A stretch of 64,000 nucleotides of DNA, taken from the NCBI RefSeq assembly GCF_047495875.1, contig NC_092459.1:40288490-40352489 (forward strand), read 5' to 3'. Positions 22,801-34,466 of the stretch are shown in pieces. The position numbers and the translations under genes are program-made. The stretch's first letter is position 1, and every line of letters starts with the position of its first letter. The stretch is from Pithys albifrons albifrons (taxonomy: Eukaryota > Chordata > Aves > Passeriformes > Thamnophilidae). Below the pieces are notes generated by a model. That model ran no database searches. It worked only from the letters and a program-made list of their open reading frames with translations, and had not been told where the DNA came from.

Positions 22801-25800
22801 ATTCTGAGTAGGTGCAGGAGGTGCTGGAGGACCTGGTGGCCCTGGGGGTCCTGGCTGCCAATAAGGTGGATGAAATCCACCTTGAGGTGGACCAAAAGCA
22901 GCGCCATGCTGAAAGAGTAATGCAGTTTATTTTTCTTCACATGGTAACACTAAATGCAGCACGTGAGCAAGTTGGTCTACAAAAATCCATGCAAGTAGGA
23001 ATCCACAATTTCTAGGCTACAGAGTCCACAAGAAACAAGTTTCCTTTAAATACTTAACGAGTAAACTTAGATTTAAGCAGGTACACTAACAAAGCTGAAA
23101 CGGTTTCAACCAATCTCCTTTTTTACTGTGCTAAACATTAAGCCTATAATCACCATCCATCTCCATCAGTTCCCTGCCAGCTTGGCATTGTAGCATGCAG
23201 TTAAATGAAGAGCATACAAAACTAAGATTTAAACTCTAGCTATGCTGGCAGTCCTTGCTTTCAGCTACAACATGAGGACAAAAATTCAAAGTTTAACTTT
23301 TTATTACAAAGGAGTTTTGCACTGTGCATTTTCCAGTAATCATTCACAAATCTTTTTAGTATGACTGATTAAAATATTAAATGCATAAATATGTCATTTT
23401 AGTACAGATCTTGAGATCTGGACAAGCTGTATACAATGCACAAGTCTTAACTCTTGAGGCATACATGGGGAGTTATTTAAGATTTTCCTGCCCAGAAATG
23501 CCTAATGAAACTATTTACGAGGAGAGTGTTTAGGAAGGAAGTTACAGCATCAAATATTCTACTATTTACACCACCAAGTGCTGAAGCACTCTCCCACGAC
23601 AATTTCAGGTCACACATCTCTTTTACTCACTGCAAAGCAAGTTTTCTGTAGTATTTAGAGAAATGAATTTTAAGAGTTTGTCCCGTAACAGTAAACAAAG
23701 AATATTATTATAATAAACTCGTGTATTGGAAAATTGTTTCTTCTCTACCTAACAATACTGCTGAACAAGAGAATTATAGGAGAAAAATAGCCCAGAAGAC
23801 AGAGAAACATTTCTGCCCATCTTCCCTTGTATTTGTTTAGGAACAGGAAGTAGGTTTTTTTAACAGGTACAGTTTGTCATTTATATCAAGATTTTTTTTG
23901 AAAGAAAAATACTGAAAATACAAAACTTCTTTGTGTTTAAAGATTTTTGCTATGCTCTCTGCTATTATTATTGTTAAAACCACCTACATGTTTATTATAC
24001 TATGCAACTTATATGCCAGAATGAAGAAAAAAGTGGATTTGGATTTTTTTAGAAATACCATTGTTTATTCAAAGAATCACAGTAGATAGATATGGAAAAG
24101 ATCAATGGATCATCCAGCCTATCTCCCTGCAAATACAAGACTGTTTCCTGTGGTACATTAAATGTGTATTTATGTATCTTTCTGAATGTTATTTTTTTTC
24201 CTCCTCCTCTTTTTTCTATTTTTTTTTTTTTAACACAAAGCTACAAAATGTTAATTTATATACTGGAACACAGTGATTCATTTTAATATTGCAGACAACA
24301 GCCATTTCTCATTACTACTATAGAAAAATAAAACCCTTTGGCCTCTGAGCAGAACTGAAAACTCTGAAGTCTCTTCTGTAAAGCATTTGGGAAAAGTATA
24401 ACCTAGCAGGTAACAGACTCTGTAGATGTTTGCAGAACTGAAGAATGAAAGTCGCCGCTAGATGATATTAGAGGAACACATCCATGGAAGGGACTCTGCA
24501 CGTCTACAATATTAAAGCAACAAATATGTTTCACCTGATAGTCAAACTGGTTCACTGGCCCCATTGCAAAGTTATCGGGAGGTCCCCCAAAGTTGTGATT
24601 GTTCTGGTTAAATATATGCCTGTTGTCAGGTGTAAACTCCCCACTGTCCTGACTGTTGCTGTCTTCAGACGGAGGAACAATTTCCATTTGACCTGGGGTT
24701 GGAGTCATCCACTGCTGATCTGGAGGTGGGTGAGGGGGTTGGTGAGGCATTCCCCATTCTGTTTAGGATTTAGAATACAATTCAATACCAAGTTAGTACA
24801 ATTCATATGAGTCACCAATCACTCAGTGCTCTTGTATCACAAGGTTCCTCGCAGCATCACAGATGATAAAGTTAAGAAGAATCATCAGACTCTTATACTG
24901 CCTCAATAACTTCTTCAACTAAAGGAAGGAAATACAAATAGCCCCAGCTGAACTAAAACATGCTGTGAGGGAACAGAATTGGACAGAGACAGACATGCTG
25001 TACATTTTTTTATAAATTTCTACTACTAGTGAGTACACTGCAGGATTTACAGATTGTTTAAACTGTTAAAAAACTCTTTCTACTTCTCTACTTCAATTTT
25101 CAAAGCAATGAGCTGTTTTATTCTTTTGCCTAATAGACTGGAAACACCTATTATGGAAAGCAAATGGGTTCGTGAACAGCACAACCACTGAAACCTGCAG
25201 TCCAAAGCCTTGTGTCTTAATAACAGATGGTTCCTTGAATTGTCCAATTATCTGGCAGAGGTCCCAGCATAAGCTACAGTCATAAGCCCTCATACATACG
25301 TTACAATTGGCTAACAGCGTGAAAAGGGTATAAGGAATGAACTAATAGCCCATGTGGCCATAATTTGTTGGCTGATTTCTCTGTAAGACATAACTCAGGT
25401 TTACTGTACAGACACTTCTAGACTGTGACAGAGCTACCTTGTAACTTTCATTAGTAACAGAATTAATATCTGCCATCCCAGGTTAATTTCTACCTTCCAT
25501 CCAGTGCTTTAGTCCATTTGTCTAATTCTTACTGTCCTTCCCATCTGCACCATAATAAGATCCATTACTGAAGCAACTAAAAAGTGTTAACATAGTTTTT
25601 CTACATGCTGTTCTCTTTTTGCTCATTCAAAGATTTTATCACTCCTTTTACTCTCACTGTCATCTATGGCAGGTCACGTTTAGCTGATTGAACAAACCTT
25701 TTTTCAGAGTCAATACACCTAAGCGTTCTAAGGGATTGAATTCCTGGTCCTTTAAGGCCAGTTTACAGGAATTATTGTTCACAAATGTATGTATTAACAT

Positions 25801-28800
25801 TTGACACTATTTAAATGCCTGGTTTACTTGAAGTCAGTTGACTTGAAAGCTTTCAAGTCACATACAACACATGCTGTCTGCACTTGCGGAATGTGAACCC
25901 TGTCAAAATTAATTGCTTGTGAGGTTTTCAGATTGCCATTTTGGGTATTTATTAGTGGTGTGTAAAGGACTTTTGGATCCAAAAAGAAATTTGGAAGGAT
26001 ACAGAGGAAAGACAAAGCTTTGTAGAAACAGAGTAAAATATGCAAGAGAACTCTGGCTAGCCATCCAGTTTGTTTGCTGTGACTACTTTAAGAATAACAT
26101 TGCTTAAACTAAGGAAAAGCTGGCTCATGTCTCCATCAGCAAGGTCTCCTATCAGTGTCCAAAAAAGGGGGAAAACAACATATTCTTTGAATGATATACC
26201 CAACAGGTAACAAAATGCATTGGGCGCGCTATTTCCCACTAACAAAAGGCGTTACATTTGTCTCACTCCTGGATCTCCTGTATTTTATGATGTTTTCCTG
26301 TTCAGCATTTTCTGAGTGAACTTGGGCACCAAACATTTACAGTTACTGGCAACGTGTCTTCACAATTTTTACCATTCTGTGACTATTTGCAAAAACTACC
26401 ACTTAGGACATTATTCTCTTTCACCTCCCAAAATAAAAAGCATAGGAGAAAGAACCACAAAAAGCAAGTTTGCCCAACAATGACACAGTATTTCTGTGAA
26501 AACATCTACCTACTACTCAGAAATAAAGAATACACTTGCCACGTAGTAAAGTTAAACATTCTTATGTGTGCCAACAATAACTTGCAGCCCAGTGCAGGCA
26601 GGTGAAAACTGATGGCTGCCTCTCTTTTGTTACACACACAGGAACTGCCAAAGACATATTAGGCTTACTTATAGTAAATGTTGCATTTCAACAAATTTGA
26701 ATGACAGTGAAAAACTGGGAGCGTTATTCTTTCAACTGTTACCAGAATCAAGCATGAAGTGTAGTTAACACCAAGAAAACAGAAGACATGCACACAGGTT
26801 TCCAACTACCTTGCTCATACGCTTTAAATTGTGTTATAGTGTGTGGTGACATAACAAAGCTTTCAGAAAATAACTTCAGCAACATTCTTTGCAGAAAACA
26901 CCCAATTCAACCCCATTCTTACTGCCAGTGCTATCTTATGAAGTTTTAAAGAGAACATGAATTTTTGAACAAAACTGAAGTTTTGAGGAAGTTAAAAAAA
27001 CCTGAAAATAATCTATACTAACAAAAAAGCATCCAATTAACTTTAACTTACAATTACTTAAAATTATGATAATCTGATACTTAAATTAAAAAAGGTAAAT
27101 CCTAAGGAGTAATAAGAAGATATTTTACACACAGAATTTTAATGATCTCCCTTTTTTAAGATTTTAAGACACCTAAGTCACCATCTACCAGTTATATTAT
27201 GAACTTGTTCTACATACTGAGAGCATGCCAGAAGCAGGTGTTATGCTACAGGAACAGGACAGCAGTAGCTCTTCAATTCTGAGGCATTTCTGCTGCCTTC
27301 AGTCCTGCTCTTTCTATCACAGTGGGATAAGCAACAAACCACAGAAGTCAGAATAAGATCCAGTGAAATAAATACGTAATGAAATTCGCACTTAATCTTT
27401 CTACAACAGGAATACAACAAACCTGTTTCTGAGTTCTGTTATCAGACCTTTATGTCTGTACTGTTATCAGTTTCGTAAAACCCCTGACTAGAAAGCAGCA
27501 ACTGTGATACTTGAAATAAGTCAGCTGATAGTTTTGCATCATGAAACCTGAGGGGCAGGACATACTCACACCCAAAGATGTCTGACACCAATACAATGTC
27601 ATTACATGAAAAAAAGGAATGAACATGAGGGAAAACAAACCTGGCTGCCACATTCTGTTAAAGTTGGGATCCCCTTGAAAATTATTATGGTTATTTGGAC
27701 CAGACTCTATTCCTGAAATATCCTGTCCGTTTGGCATCATTCCTTGTTGTTCCACTACATTCTGCTGCCCTGAGGCTTCTCGCTGAGCAATCCATGCTTG
27801 AGCTAATGCAGCCCAGTCAATTTGGCCTAAAATAAACAGAGGAAATTAAAAAGGTCAGAGTTCACAGGTCTGAAGTTTAACACGTTTCTCAATTACATGT
27901 CTTATTGCTTAAGAGAAATGAGTAACATTTACCTTCAGCAAGTACTGTGAGCACCGTTAAAACTTATTCACAGTGTACAGTAAAAGAAACAAAGCAAATG
28001 TCAGTGTACACACCTGTTGAAGTAGTTTCTTTACGAATGTTCAAAATGCCATAAGGCAGGTTATTTTAAGTTCACATTAGTACTGAATGGGTGGCAGTCA
28101 TGCATTTTTTCATAAGTGAGCTAATTTTGACATCAGAAATAAATATGCATAGCTTTAAATTAATCAAAATTTGAGTGCAAGAAAGATACACACTTAGAAA
28201 AACATTTTTCAGTGTATACTCTTTGTATAACTCTTGTTATTTTATGTTACAGTTCTCTCCCCCATTTTTTCTTTACCGCCATTCCTACTATAAATAAATA
28301 AATGGCACTCTCAGATGCCAACACAAGTGTATCTTCTGTCCATTACCAAACCAGGAAAATGCTCTCATGAACTTAACAGAAATGAAAGTAACAGTAAAAC
28401 CAGTGTGCCTCATCACTCTGCCCTAGTAACAAACACTTTTATCCGTCTTTCTGTGTCTCTTGATATTTTGAATTGTTGTCATCTCATTCTCAGTTCAAGG
28501 TCTATTATGTTCTGTTGTCTAAAGTGTTTGGTGTTTTTGGTGGGGGAAAAGAAATCCAAACAGGAGATTATGATTATCACCGTGTGACCTAAACGAAACA
28601 TCCTACTCGTCTTCCCATGAGAGTTTTTCTGTATAATATACATATACAGATATGTATATATCTGCATTAGCACTTCTGCCACACAGGTACTGAATAGAAA
28701 AGCAGATTTGCTCAAATAAACGATCCAGCTTGGCTAAAGAACTGACAGGGATTCCGTAAAAGTAAATGAAGTCTAAATGTCAATCTGTGTGACTGGTAAA

Positions 28801-29147
28801 ATGTTGATAATTTGTCTAGGTTAACTCAGGATGTTTGCCTCCAGTTTGCATATTATATATTAATGGTGTGAAAGCATTTGGCATCAATGTGTATTTTGTG
28901 TGTTTTCTATGTTTTCCTGTTCAGAACAGCATCATAAATGTATTATCTTGAGAGGAGCTACAAAAGGACAACTATGAGTCATGTTCTGTAACAAAGATTC
29001 AAAAATTTTAATGACATCATATTAAAAAAATTAATCCACAAAGCTTTCCATATACTTACTTGGATCTTGCTGGTGCTGAAATGACTGCATCCACTGCTGT
29101 TGGTTCAAAGGCCATTGCTGCCAAGGTTGTCCACCTTGATCCCACAT
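13840..29147 (-). CDS. PNISR: PNISR, PNN-interacting serine/arginine-rich protein (complete coding region, 11 coding exons)
   Basis: Minus-strand exons 29147-29060, 27826-27641, 24758-24535, 22908-22722, 22460-22270, 21239-21102, 20087-19988, 19296-19243, 17965-17795, 15211-14110 and 13870-13840 join into 823 codons plus stop (human 805 aa). The protein is a nuclear-speckle SR-related factor that binds pinin and is linked to pre-mRNA splicing. From N to C it shows a Trp/Gln-rich start (MWDQGGQPWQQWPLNQ), a Pro/Gly-rich segment around 167-210, a charged coiled-coil-like stretch (LEKMEREKQKKLEKERMEQQ) near 240-265, an acidic DSDEEDED patch at about 293, the conserved MMLLTKMLLTEILLDV block at about 338-353, a GGYGSGDSEDERSD segment, and a long RS/RD/KE-rich domain from about 510 to the end. 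All donors are GT and acceptors AG. Upstream there is a noncoding exon and a roughly 14-kb first intron. Confidence 0.96.
14110..15211 (-). CDS. PNISR: PNISR coding exon 10 (RS domain)
   Basis: This 1.1-kb exon encodes about residues 447-813. After EEKLQNEKVSKEMSEFINKE it is Ser-rich, then dense in RS, SR and RD dipeptides, then Lys/Glu-rich, ending SRKHKSKSRSR. The acceptor follows a run of ten T. The donor is GTAGTA, so the bases just past it supply an in-frame TAG if the intron is kept. Confidence 0.96.
17795..17965 (-). CDS. PNISR: PNISR coding exon 9
   Basis: It encodes about residues 390-446: GLGGYGSGDSEDERSDRGSE, then ELRHRIRQKQEAFWRKEREQ. Confidence 0.96.
19243..19296 (-). CDS. PNISR: PNISR coding exon 8 (54-base microexon-like)
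   Basis: It encodes PAKQLAQSSALASLTGLG. It is short, but phases and human similarity agree on both sides. Confidence 0.93.
19988..20087 (-). CDS. PNISR: PNISR coding exon 7
   Basis: It encodes MLTKMLLTEILLDVTNEEIY and YVAKDVHRKATK, the most conserved non-repetitive block of the protein. Confidence 0.96.
21102..21239 (-). CDS. PNISR: PNISR coding exon 6
   Basis: It encodes residues 293-338: acidic DSDEEDEDAENTEA, the SP-rich ITRSPSPAPQEE, and EMTEEEKEYQM. The donor GTATTA is weak. Confidence 0.94.
21600..21965 (+). mobile_element. probable solo LTR of an endogenous retrovirus
   Basis: Within about 50 bases the plus strand shows a CCAAT box (21858-21862), a TATATAAA box (21881-21888) and an AATAAA signal (21904-21909). 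A T-rich stretch follows, ending ctctctgca at 21964. This compact promoter-plus-polyA layout is that of a retroviral LTR with a short R region. No coding part of a virus is adjacent. I could not fix the left end or find a target duplication. It lies antisense in the PNISR intron between coding exons 5 and 6. Confidence 0.45.
22270..22460 (-). CDS. PNISR: PNISR coding exon 5
   Basis: It encodes about residues 229-292: AVKRRTLPAWIREGLEKMER, then the Lys/Glu-rich coiled-coil-like stretch and GDGPRLPQKSKF. The donor is GTAAGT. Confidence 0.96.
22722..22908 (-). CDS. PNISR: PNISR coding exon 4
   Basis: It encodes about residues 167-228: HGAAFGPPQGGFHPPYWQPG, a Pro/Gly run, then RRERPSFRDRQRSPIAMPVK. 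The run is slightly longer than in human. Confidence 0.95.
24073..24150 (-). mobile_element. possible decayed CR1 3' end
   Basis: The pattern agaatcacag...ggaaaagatc...atcatccagcctatctccc resembles the reverse complement of a CR1 tail, but with many differences. Confidence 0.35.
24535..24758 (-). CDS. PNISR: PNISR coding exon 3
   Basis: It encodes about residues 92-166, with HQPPHPPPDQQWMTPTPG and PPSEDSNSQDSGEFTPDNRH, as in mammalian PNISR. Confidence 0.96.
27641..27826 (-). CDS. PNISR: PNISR coding exon 2
   Basis: It encodes about residues 30-91: QIDWAALAQAWIAQREASGQ, then ESGPNNHNNFQGDPNFNRMW. The donor is GTTTGT, slightly weak. Confidence 0.95.
29060..29147 (-). CDS. PNISR: PNISR coding exon 1 (start codon)
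   Basis: It encodes residues 1-29 (MWDQGGQPWQQWPLNQQQWM at the start), the conserved vertebrate N-terminus. The exon probably begins at 29178 after TATTATTTTTAG, leaving 31 noncoding bases before the ATG. Confidence 0.96.
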
Positions 29148-32100
29148 CTTTTAAGTCTTTATATAGTCTATATTTCAACTAAAAATAATAGTTGTATGTT
29201 TAAATAGATGCCCATGAAATATCATATAACTGAAACTTACATAACTGCAGCTATAGTTAAGCCTTGCAAAGCAAGCTGAAGCAATGCTGGCTTAATATTT
29301 TAAGCTGGAGGAAATGGCTCACCCTTTAGAGGAATATCTGAAAATATTACTGCAAGATTTCAGAAGTCTAGTATGCTTTCTGTATTTTTGCAACAAAATT
29401 AACTACAAAATGATGTTCAAAGAGAGATATGACAAGTTGATAAGACAAGAACTCATCTGACAAGAAATGTAATTTAAAGCAAGTCAAAATATAAAAGGCA
29501 TTACTCGGTATCTTTGCCTGCTTCTTAGGGAGAAGATGTGTACTCTTCTATACAAGTGTCATGCAAGGCTGTTAAGCAAGACAGAAGTCACCAAATGGTA
29601 AAACACATTGTTAATGATTGCACTGGAGAACTGCACAGGTACAAGATGGTGTTGACATGCATTTTATGGTTTGTATAGGCTCATCATAATTTCTAAATAA
29701 TACATTCCTTCAAATCTGAGAAAGAAAAATAAATATGACTGCACAATTACCACATGGTCCCCTAAAATTATGAGAAACCAATTTTTGCCATGCTGTACAT
29801 CCTCACTGAACAGGCAGCAGCAGCCCTAGGTCCAGATGGCAGCAAAGCTCCACAGTCTGCTTTAAGGGAAGCTCCAGGACAAGCTTTGCAAGAATTTTAT
29901 GTGGCACAGCAGTCCAGGTAGGTGTGCCTGCAATGGATTCCAGTTCGTTCCAGTCATTCGTACCTCCGGCGCACACCTGACCTGCTACCCATGGAGCACC
30001 TGAGAGCAGCCACCTACATTGCTCCAAACAGCTTTTCTGAAGGCAAAGACTGGGCACAGTTATGGGAGCACTTCACTCCAGAATCTGTTCCCAAAAAAAC
30101 AGTATGGGTAGGAATGCACTAAGTGCGACTTCCTCTGTCCTACCCAGTCTGTTAAGAACTTCTCAAGAGGCTTCTCTCTCAATGAATACACCCTCGTGGA
30201 ATTTAACATACAATCCTTGAGTTCATGCTATTAAAACATCCACCATGTAGGTCGTTTCAAACACTCCAAATTTAAAGAGAAAAATTCATTCCATGGGGTC
30301 ACAGGAGCAGCACATAAGACCTAGTCGTGGCTCACAGCCCAGTGTGATACAGAGCAGATGAACAGAGCCTGTCTGCTTCAGAGCACACCCGTTCAAGGCA
30401 GCCACTACCGCTTGGGTGGCCACTCAGGAACGTAACCCCAGCAGCTCTTACAGAGCAGGACACGCAGCCCACAGACAGAGAAAGCAACTACAGTGGATCC
30501 ATCTTGCAAAAGCATCTTGTGCTCAGTGCTCATCCACTCATACCAGTAAGTGCATGATTGCATAGGGAGAGCATCATGCTACAGAAGTGCCCAACACAAA
30601 GAGCTGGACAGAACATCCAGGGTGCTGGGCCACGCAGAGGGGAACATAAGCTTGTATTTCGCATACTTCTGTCAAATTAAACCTTTTATCTGTAAAAACT
30701 GTAGATCACCTTTGTTTTGAGACCACTTACTTTCAACACTGTACAAAAATGACGCATGGATAACTCTGAAAAATTCAGTTGCAAATGCCTCTTTTGGGGG
30801 AGGGGGGAATTAAACAACAGCAGATCAACTTTGACAAGAGGAGGAACACGGGGCAAAAACTACTTTACATTTTATTATTTTCATTATCTTTTCTTGCCAA
30901 ACTAAGTATTGGAGGGTCCCATTTCATTAATATTTTTATGATATTCAGATATTTAATAGTTGAGGACTGCCCTTTATTTTGCCTTTTTTTAAATTTTGAT
31001 CTGTACGGAAATCAACTTTCTTACACCAGTTGAGTGTACAGGGAGCTACTAATGCTCTTAATGCAAAACAGGCTGACAGCACCACAACAAAATAAATTTG
31101 TTTACATCTTAAAGTAGCAACAATTGGGGTTCAAGGCTACCACACAGCCTCGTGGTGCTGCTCCCTTTGTCTCTAGCTGTTAAAACACACTAGCAATAAG
31201 AAAAACATATTTCAGAATTCTGGTAGCACTTTTTTACCTTCATACATGGTATGTTGCAACAAGTTTGCGGAATTACACTACAACAAACTCAGCAAAGAGT
31301 TTAAATTGTTTCACCAACAATGTAAGAGACAGATTTGCAAGGCAAAAAAAATTTTTCAACAGTTAAATATTGATTTCTCTTACAGAAGTGTAACAATATT
31401 AAGAGCACCTCTACAAATTCAACTGAATTGGAACCTCCTACACACAGACTTACTTGATAGGATGAGATGAGATTTATTTTTACTGAACTCACTCTATCTC
31501 TGTCCTACAATCTTAGGGCTTCTCGACTTTTTTTAACATATTCCAGCTAACACAATGATGTATCTGTTTCTCAGCTCAAACAGACATTAGTATTCCGGCC
31601 TTTAATTCTTTATTCTCGGGCCTTGATCCTCACTATGGACAAACTGAAGTACTAGTTTAGATGACTAAGAAGGTCTAAGGTAACAAATGCCTCCACACCT
31701 CCTCAGCATAACCTGCACTCAAGACAGCAACTGTATTATTATCCTACAAGGTATTAAAATAATTTTTGTGGGGGAGATAAATTACACTGCAGCTGCATCA
31801 GCTGGCATCTGAAATGGTGACCAAGAGAGACAGAAGACAGGCAGTGACCTCAGACAGCAACAGCATTCATTCCCTTCCTGGCTTCCCTGTCAGCCAGTTA
31901 CCGTGCCCCAGGACACTGAGGCCAAGCCCACTCCTCAGGGAAGGGGTGCTGAAGGATCCCACCATCTCCCCATTGGAGAACAGCACTGACCCCGGGGCAC
32001 TCCGCCCCGACCCCCGGGGCGCCCGGCACTCCTCTGGGCTGCTCCCAAGCACACTCAGGTGTCAGCACAGACCTGAAACCCAGGGGGCACTTAGGAGGAG

Positions 32101-33835
32101 TCTGTTCTGGTTTGGAAGGCCAGAAGCTTCAGAGCCACAGTAAGAAATGCAGTTGGGTTTCAGCTGTTAGCACACATTTCTGCTTCTCCAATGCTCTGCA
32201 ACATAATATGGCCCAGAGTTTCCAACTTCCCCTGGAGATTATTTCACCTTGTTTACTGCTATTCCAGAGAGAGAAATCAGGTGGGGAAGTGCAAAGCAAT
32301 AGGTCAAGGCATGAAGCTGGTTTCTATTTTGATGCACAACAGTATAACAACACAGAAACAACAGCGTAACACAATGAAGAACTTCAACATTTGATTAATT
32401 TAATTTATGACATCCACAGCAGACTGATTTAAAATCACTCCCATTTGAAACTGCTAATTTTAGTTTCCGAACTGTATTTGAACACTTTTAATTATGTATT
32501 GCGTTTGTACTTTTACTGTTTTCCAGAAGAAATGTTGATTTTTCATAGGTTAGTAACTACAAAACATGGTGGCTTTCAAGTATGCAGATTTATTACCAAA
32601 TGCAGTGTAAAGATGTTCTTTACTAATCAGAAATATGTACTACACAAATGCTTAGAGCAGTGACATCGCTTCTTTATGCAACTATAAGTGCAGAAGCCCT
32701 TTTTCAAATATCACGTGAAAACTGGCCAAAAAGTATTTCTAATTTTCTGTTTATTTCAACTCATCTTGGTTATTGAGCTATATGTTTCTTACAGAAACAG
32801 GAATTGGATATTGAAGTAATAAATTTAGCATCTTAGAATGTTTATAAAACCTTAACATACACAGGATAAAAGAGAAGATTGCAGGTATTCAAATATTTTA
32901 GTACTGAAGACTTATGATGTGTTTTAGAACACGCTGCTCAGAGTCAGTGAACAGAGGGGGTTTGTTCTAAGGCCTCTCTCTACACGGTGACCTGGAACAG
33001 CAGGACACCACCATTTTCTGGGAAACAGACTCCCCTGCTTTTTTGTTCTCCACTTGTTCTTCTGCATTTTTTTTCCCCAAGTTTTCACCAACTACTGTAA
33101 AGTAAACATGAAAAAGGTACTTGATACAATTTGTTTTTCACTTACTACAGGGAAGGTACTGGCATTTAAGGATGGTTCATCGCCTTCAAAAATTGTTTTG
33201 CTAAGCACTGCAGTGTTTAATGATTTCATCTGCTTTTAAGTTTCAGAGGCAGAAACTGCCCTGGCTTTAGCTCTTCCTTTTCAGTTCTCATGTTCTGAAA
33301 GGTAAATAAACAAGTACTTAGGCTATTTGTTGTTACTCTTTTTTACATAAAACTAATTTAACTTTGTATTCTGCTTGTGATACTTTACTGAGTGTGCAAC
33401 TTTTCAGCAGAATTTCAGTACTGCCCCATCAGACATCACTGACAGTTTCCTCTGCTAGTCATGCTATTTTAAGGATGTCAAAAATAAGAACAGCCCAAGC
33501 CAATTTATACAATAATGAACAAACCAGATGTGAGTTACCAAAATACTTTTGAACCTCATTGCCACAGCCTGGAAAGGGCATAAACTACTTCAAAAAGGAC
33601 TCACAAAATGCAGTGAAGAAAATGTAGCCTGTTCTCAGTAATTTTAAAACCATTTCAAGGGATTCACTCCCAGTACCGAGACAGGGGGGAAGGAAACAAA
33701 CCCAAACCCAACAATGCCTCTCCCCCACCAAATCAGTAACTTGAAGGCTTGAAACAGATGAAATCTCTTGGACTGACAAGAAACATTTTCCTGAGACACA
33801 AGTAGTAATTAATAAAGGAGAAAAGAAAATCAAAG

Positions 33836-33968
33836 TCATAGAATCATAGAATTGATTGGGTTGGAAAAGACCTCCGAGATCAAGTCCAACCCTTGGTCCA
33901 ACTCCAGTCCATTTACCAGATCATGGCACTCAGTGCCACGTCCAATCTCAGTTTAAAAATCTCCAGGT
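33836..33968 (-). mobile_element. CR1 LINE 3' fragment
   Basis: It starts tagaatcatagaattgattg and follows the same subfamily consensus as the copies at 8608, 36473 and 47822. It has a short deletion (gagatcaagtcc) and ends abruptly after about 130 bases. Confidence 0.9.
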
Positions 33969-34146
33969 CCTCTCTCACATAATTAAAATACGCATTGCCA
34001 AAACTAATTTTGGATTCTGCCACTGAATTATAAACAAGCTTTAATTTCTTATAAAGTTCTCAAATCGCCATCACCTGAAAGAAAGCGGCTTCACCAAACA
34101 CAATTGACAGCTCTAACCCTATTTCCCACTAGTATGTATGGCCAGA

Positions 34147-34466
34147 GGCAGTTAAATGCCCCCCTGACATCCGATCCCGTCGTATCTCGGAAGCAAAGCA
34201 GGGTCAGCCCCGGATTAATACTTGGATGGGAGACCACCTGGGAAATGCCGGGTGCTGTAGGTTCTAGTCCTGAGGACTTCACTGTCACTGTCCAAGCTCA
34301 CTCGGCCGTGGCAAATGAACCTCAGGACTTAAACGGTGGGGCGGCCAGTTCTGTGCACGCTGAGCCTCACCTAAAATCCCCTGCGCAGGCTGGAAGGGCA
34401 CACCCACATGGGGAGAGCCCTGCCCAAATCTGCGTTCGCGAAGCCGAGACACACACACACACACAC
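34147..34466 (+). mobile_element. tRNA/5S chimeric SINE, copy 2a (nested, 5' truncated, fuller 5S part)
   Basis: It begins in the tRNA-5S linker (ggcagttaaatgcc), so the tRNA head is lost. It then has 91 bases closely matching 5S rRNA (34171-34261, including tacttggatgggagaccacc), the common body, and a (CA)n end. The host tail sequence gtatggccaga is duplicated at 34136-34146 and 34467-34477, which shows that it inserted into copy 2b. Confidence 0.92.
34171..34261 (+). repeat. 5S rRNA-derived segment within SINE copy 2a
   Basis: It matches vertebrate 5S rRNA from its CCCGATC region to the 3' end: atctcggaagcaaagcaggg (box A region), cttggatgggagaccacctg (intermediate element) and tgccgggtgctgtagg (box C region). 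It is part of a retroposon and not a functional rRNA gene: the 5' third of 5S is absent. Confidence 0.9.

Larger units (their letters stand above)
13871..29059 (-). other. PNISR introns 2 onward
   Basis: The intronic stretches between the coding exons are AT-rich and mostly unique. I find a probable LTR (21600-21965) and a weak CR1-like piece (24073-24150), and nothing else I can support, including in the large gaps 15212-17794, 22909-24534 and 24759-27640. Confidence 0.7.

Noticed and set aside
34171..34261. A functional 5S rRNA gene
   Set aside because: The 5' third of 5S is missing and the segment is embedded in a SINE with a body, tail and target duplications.
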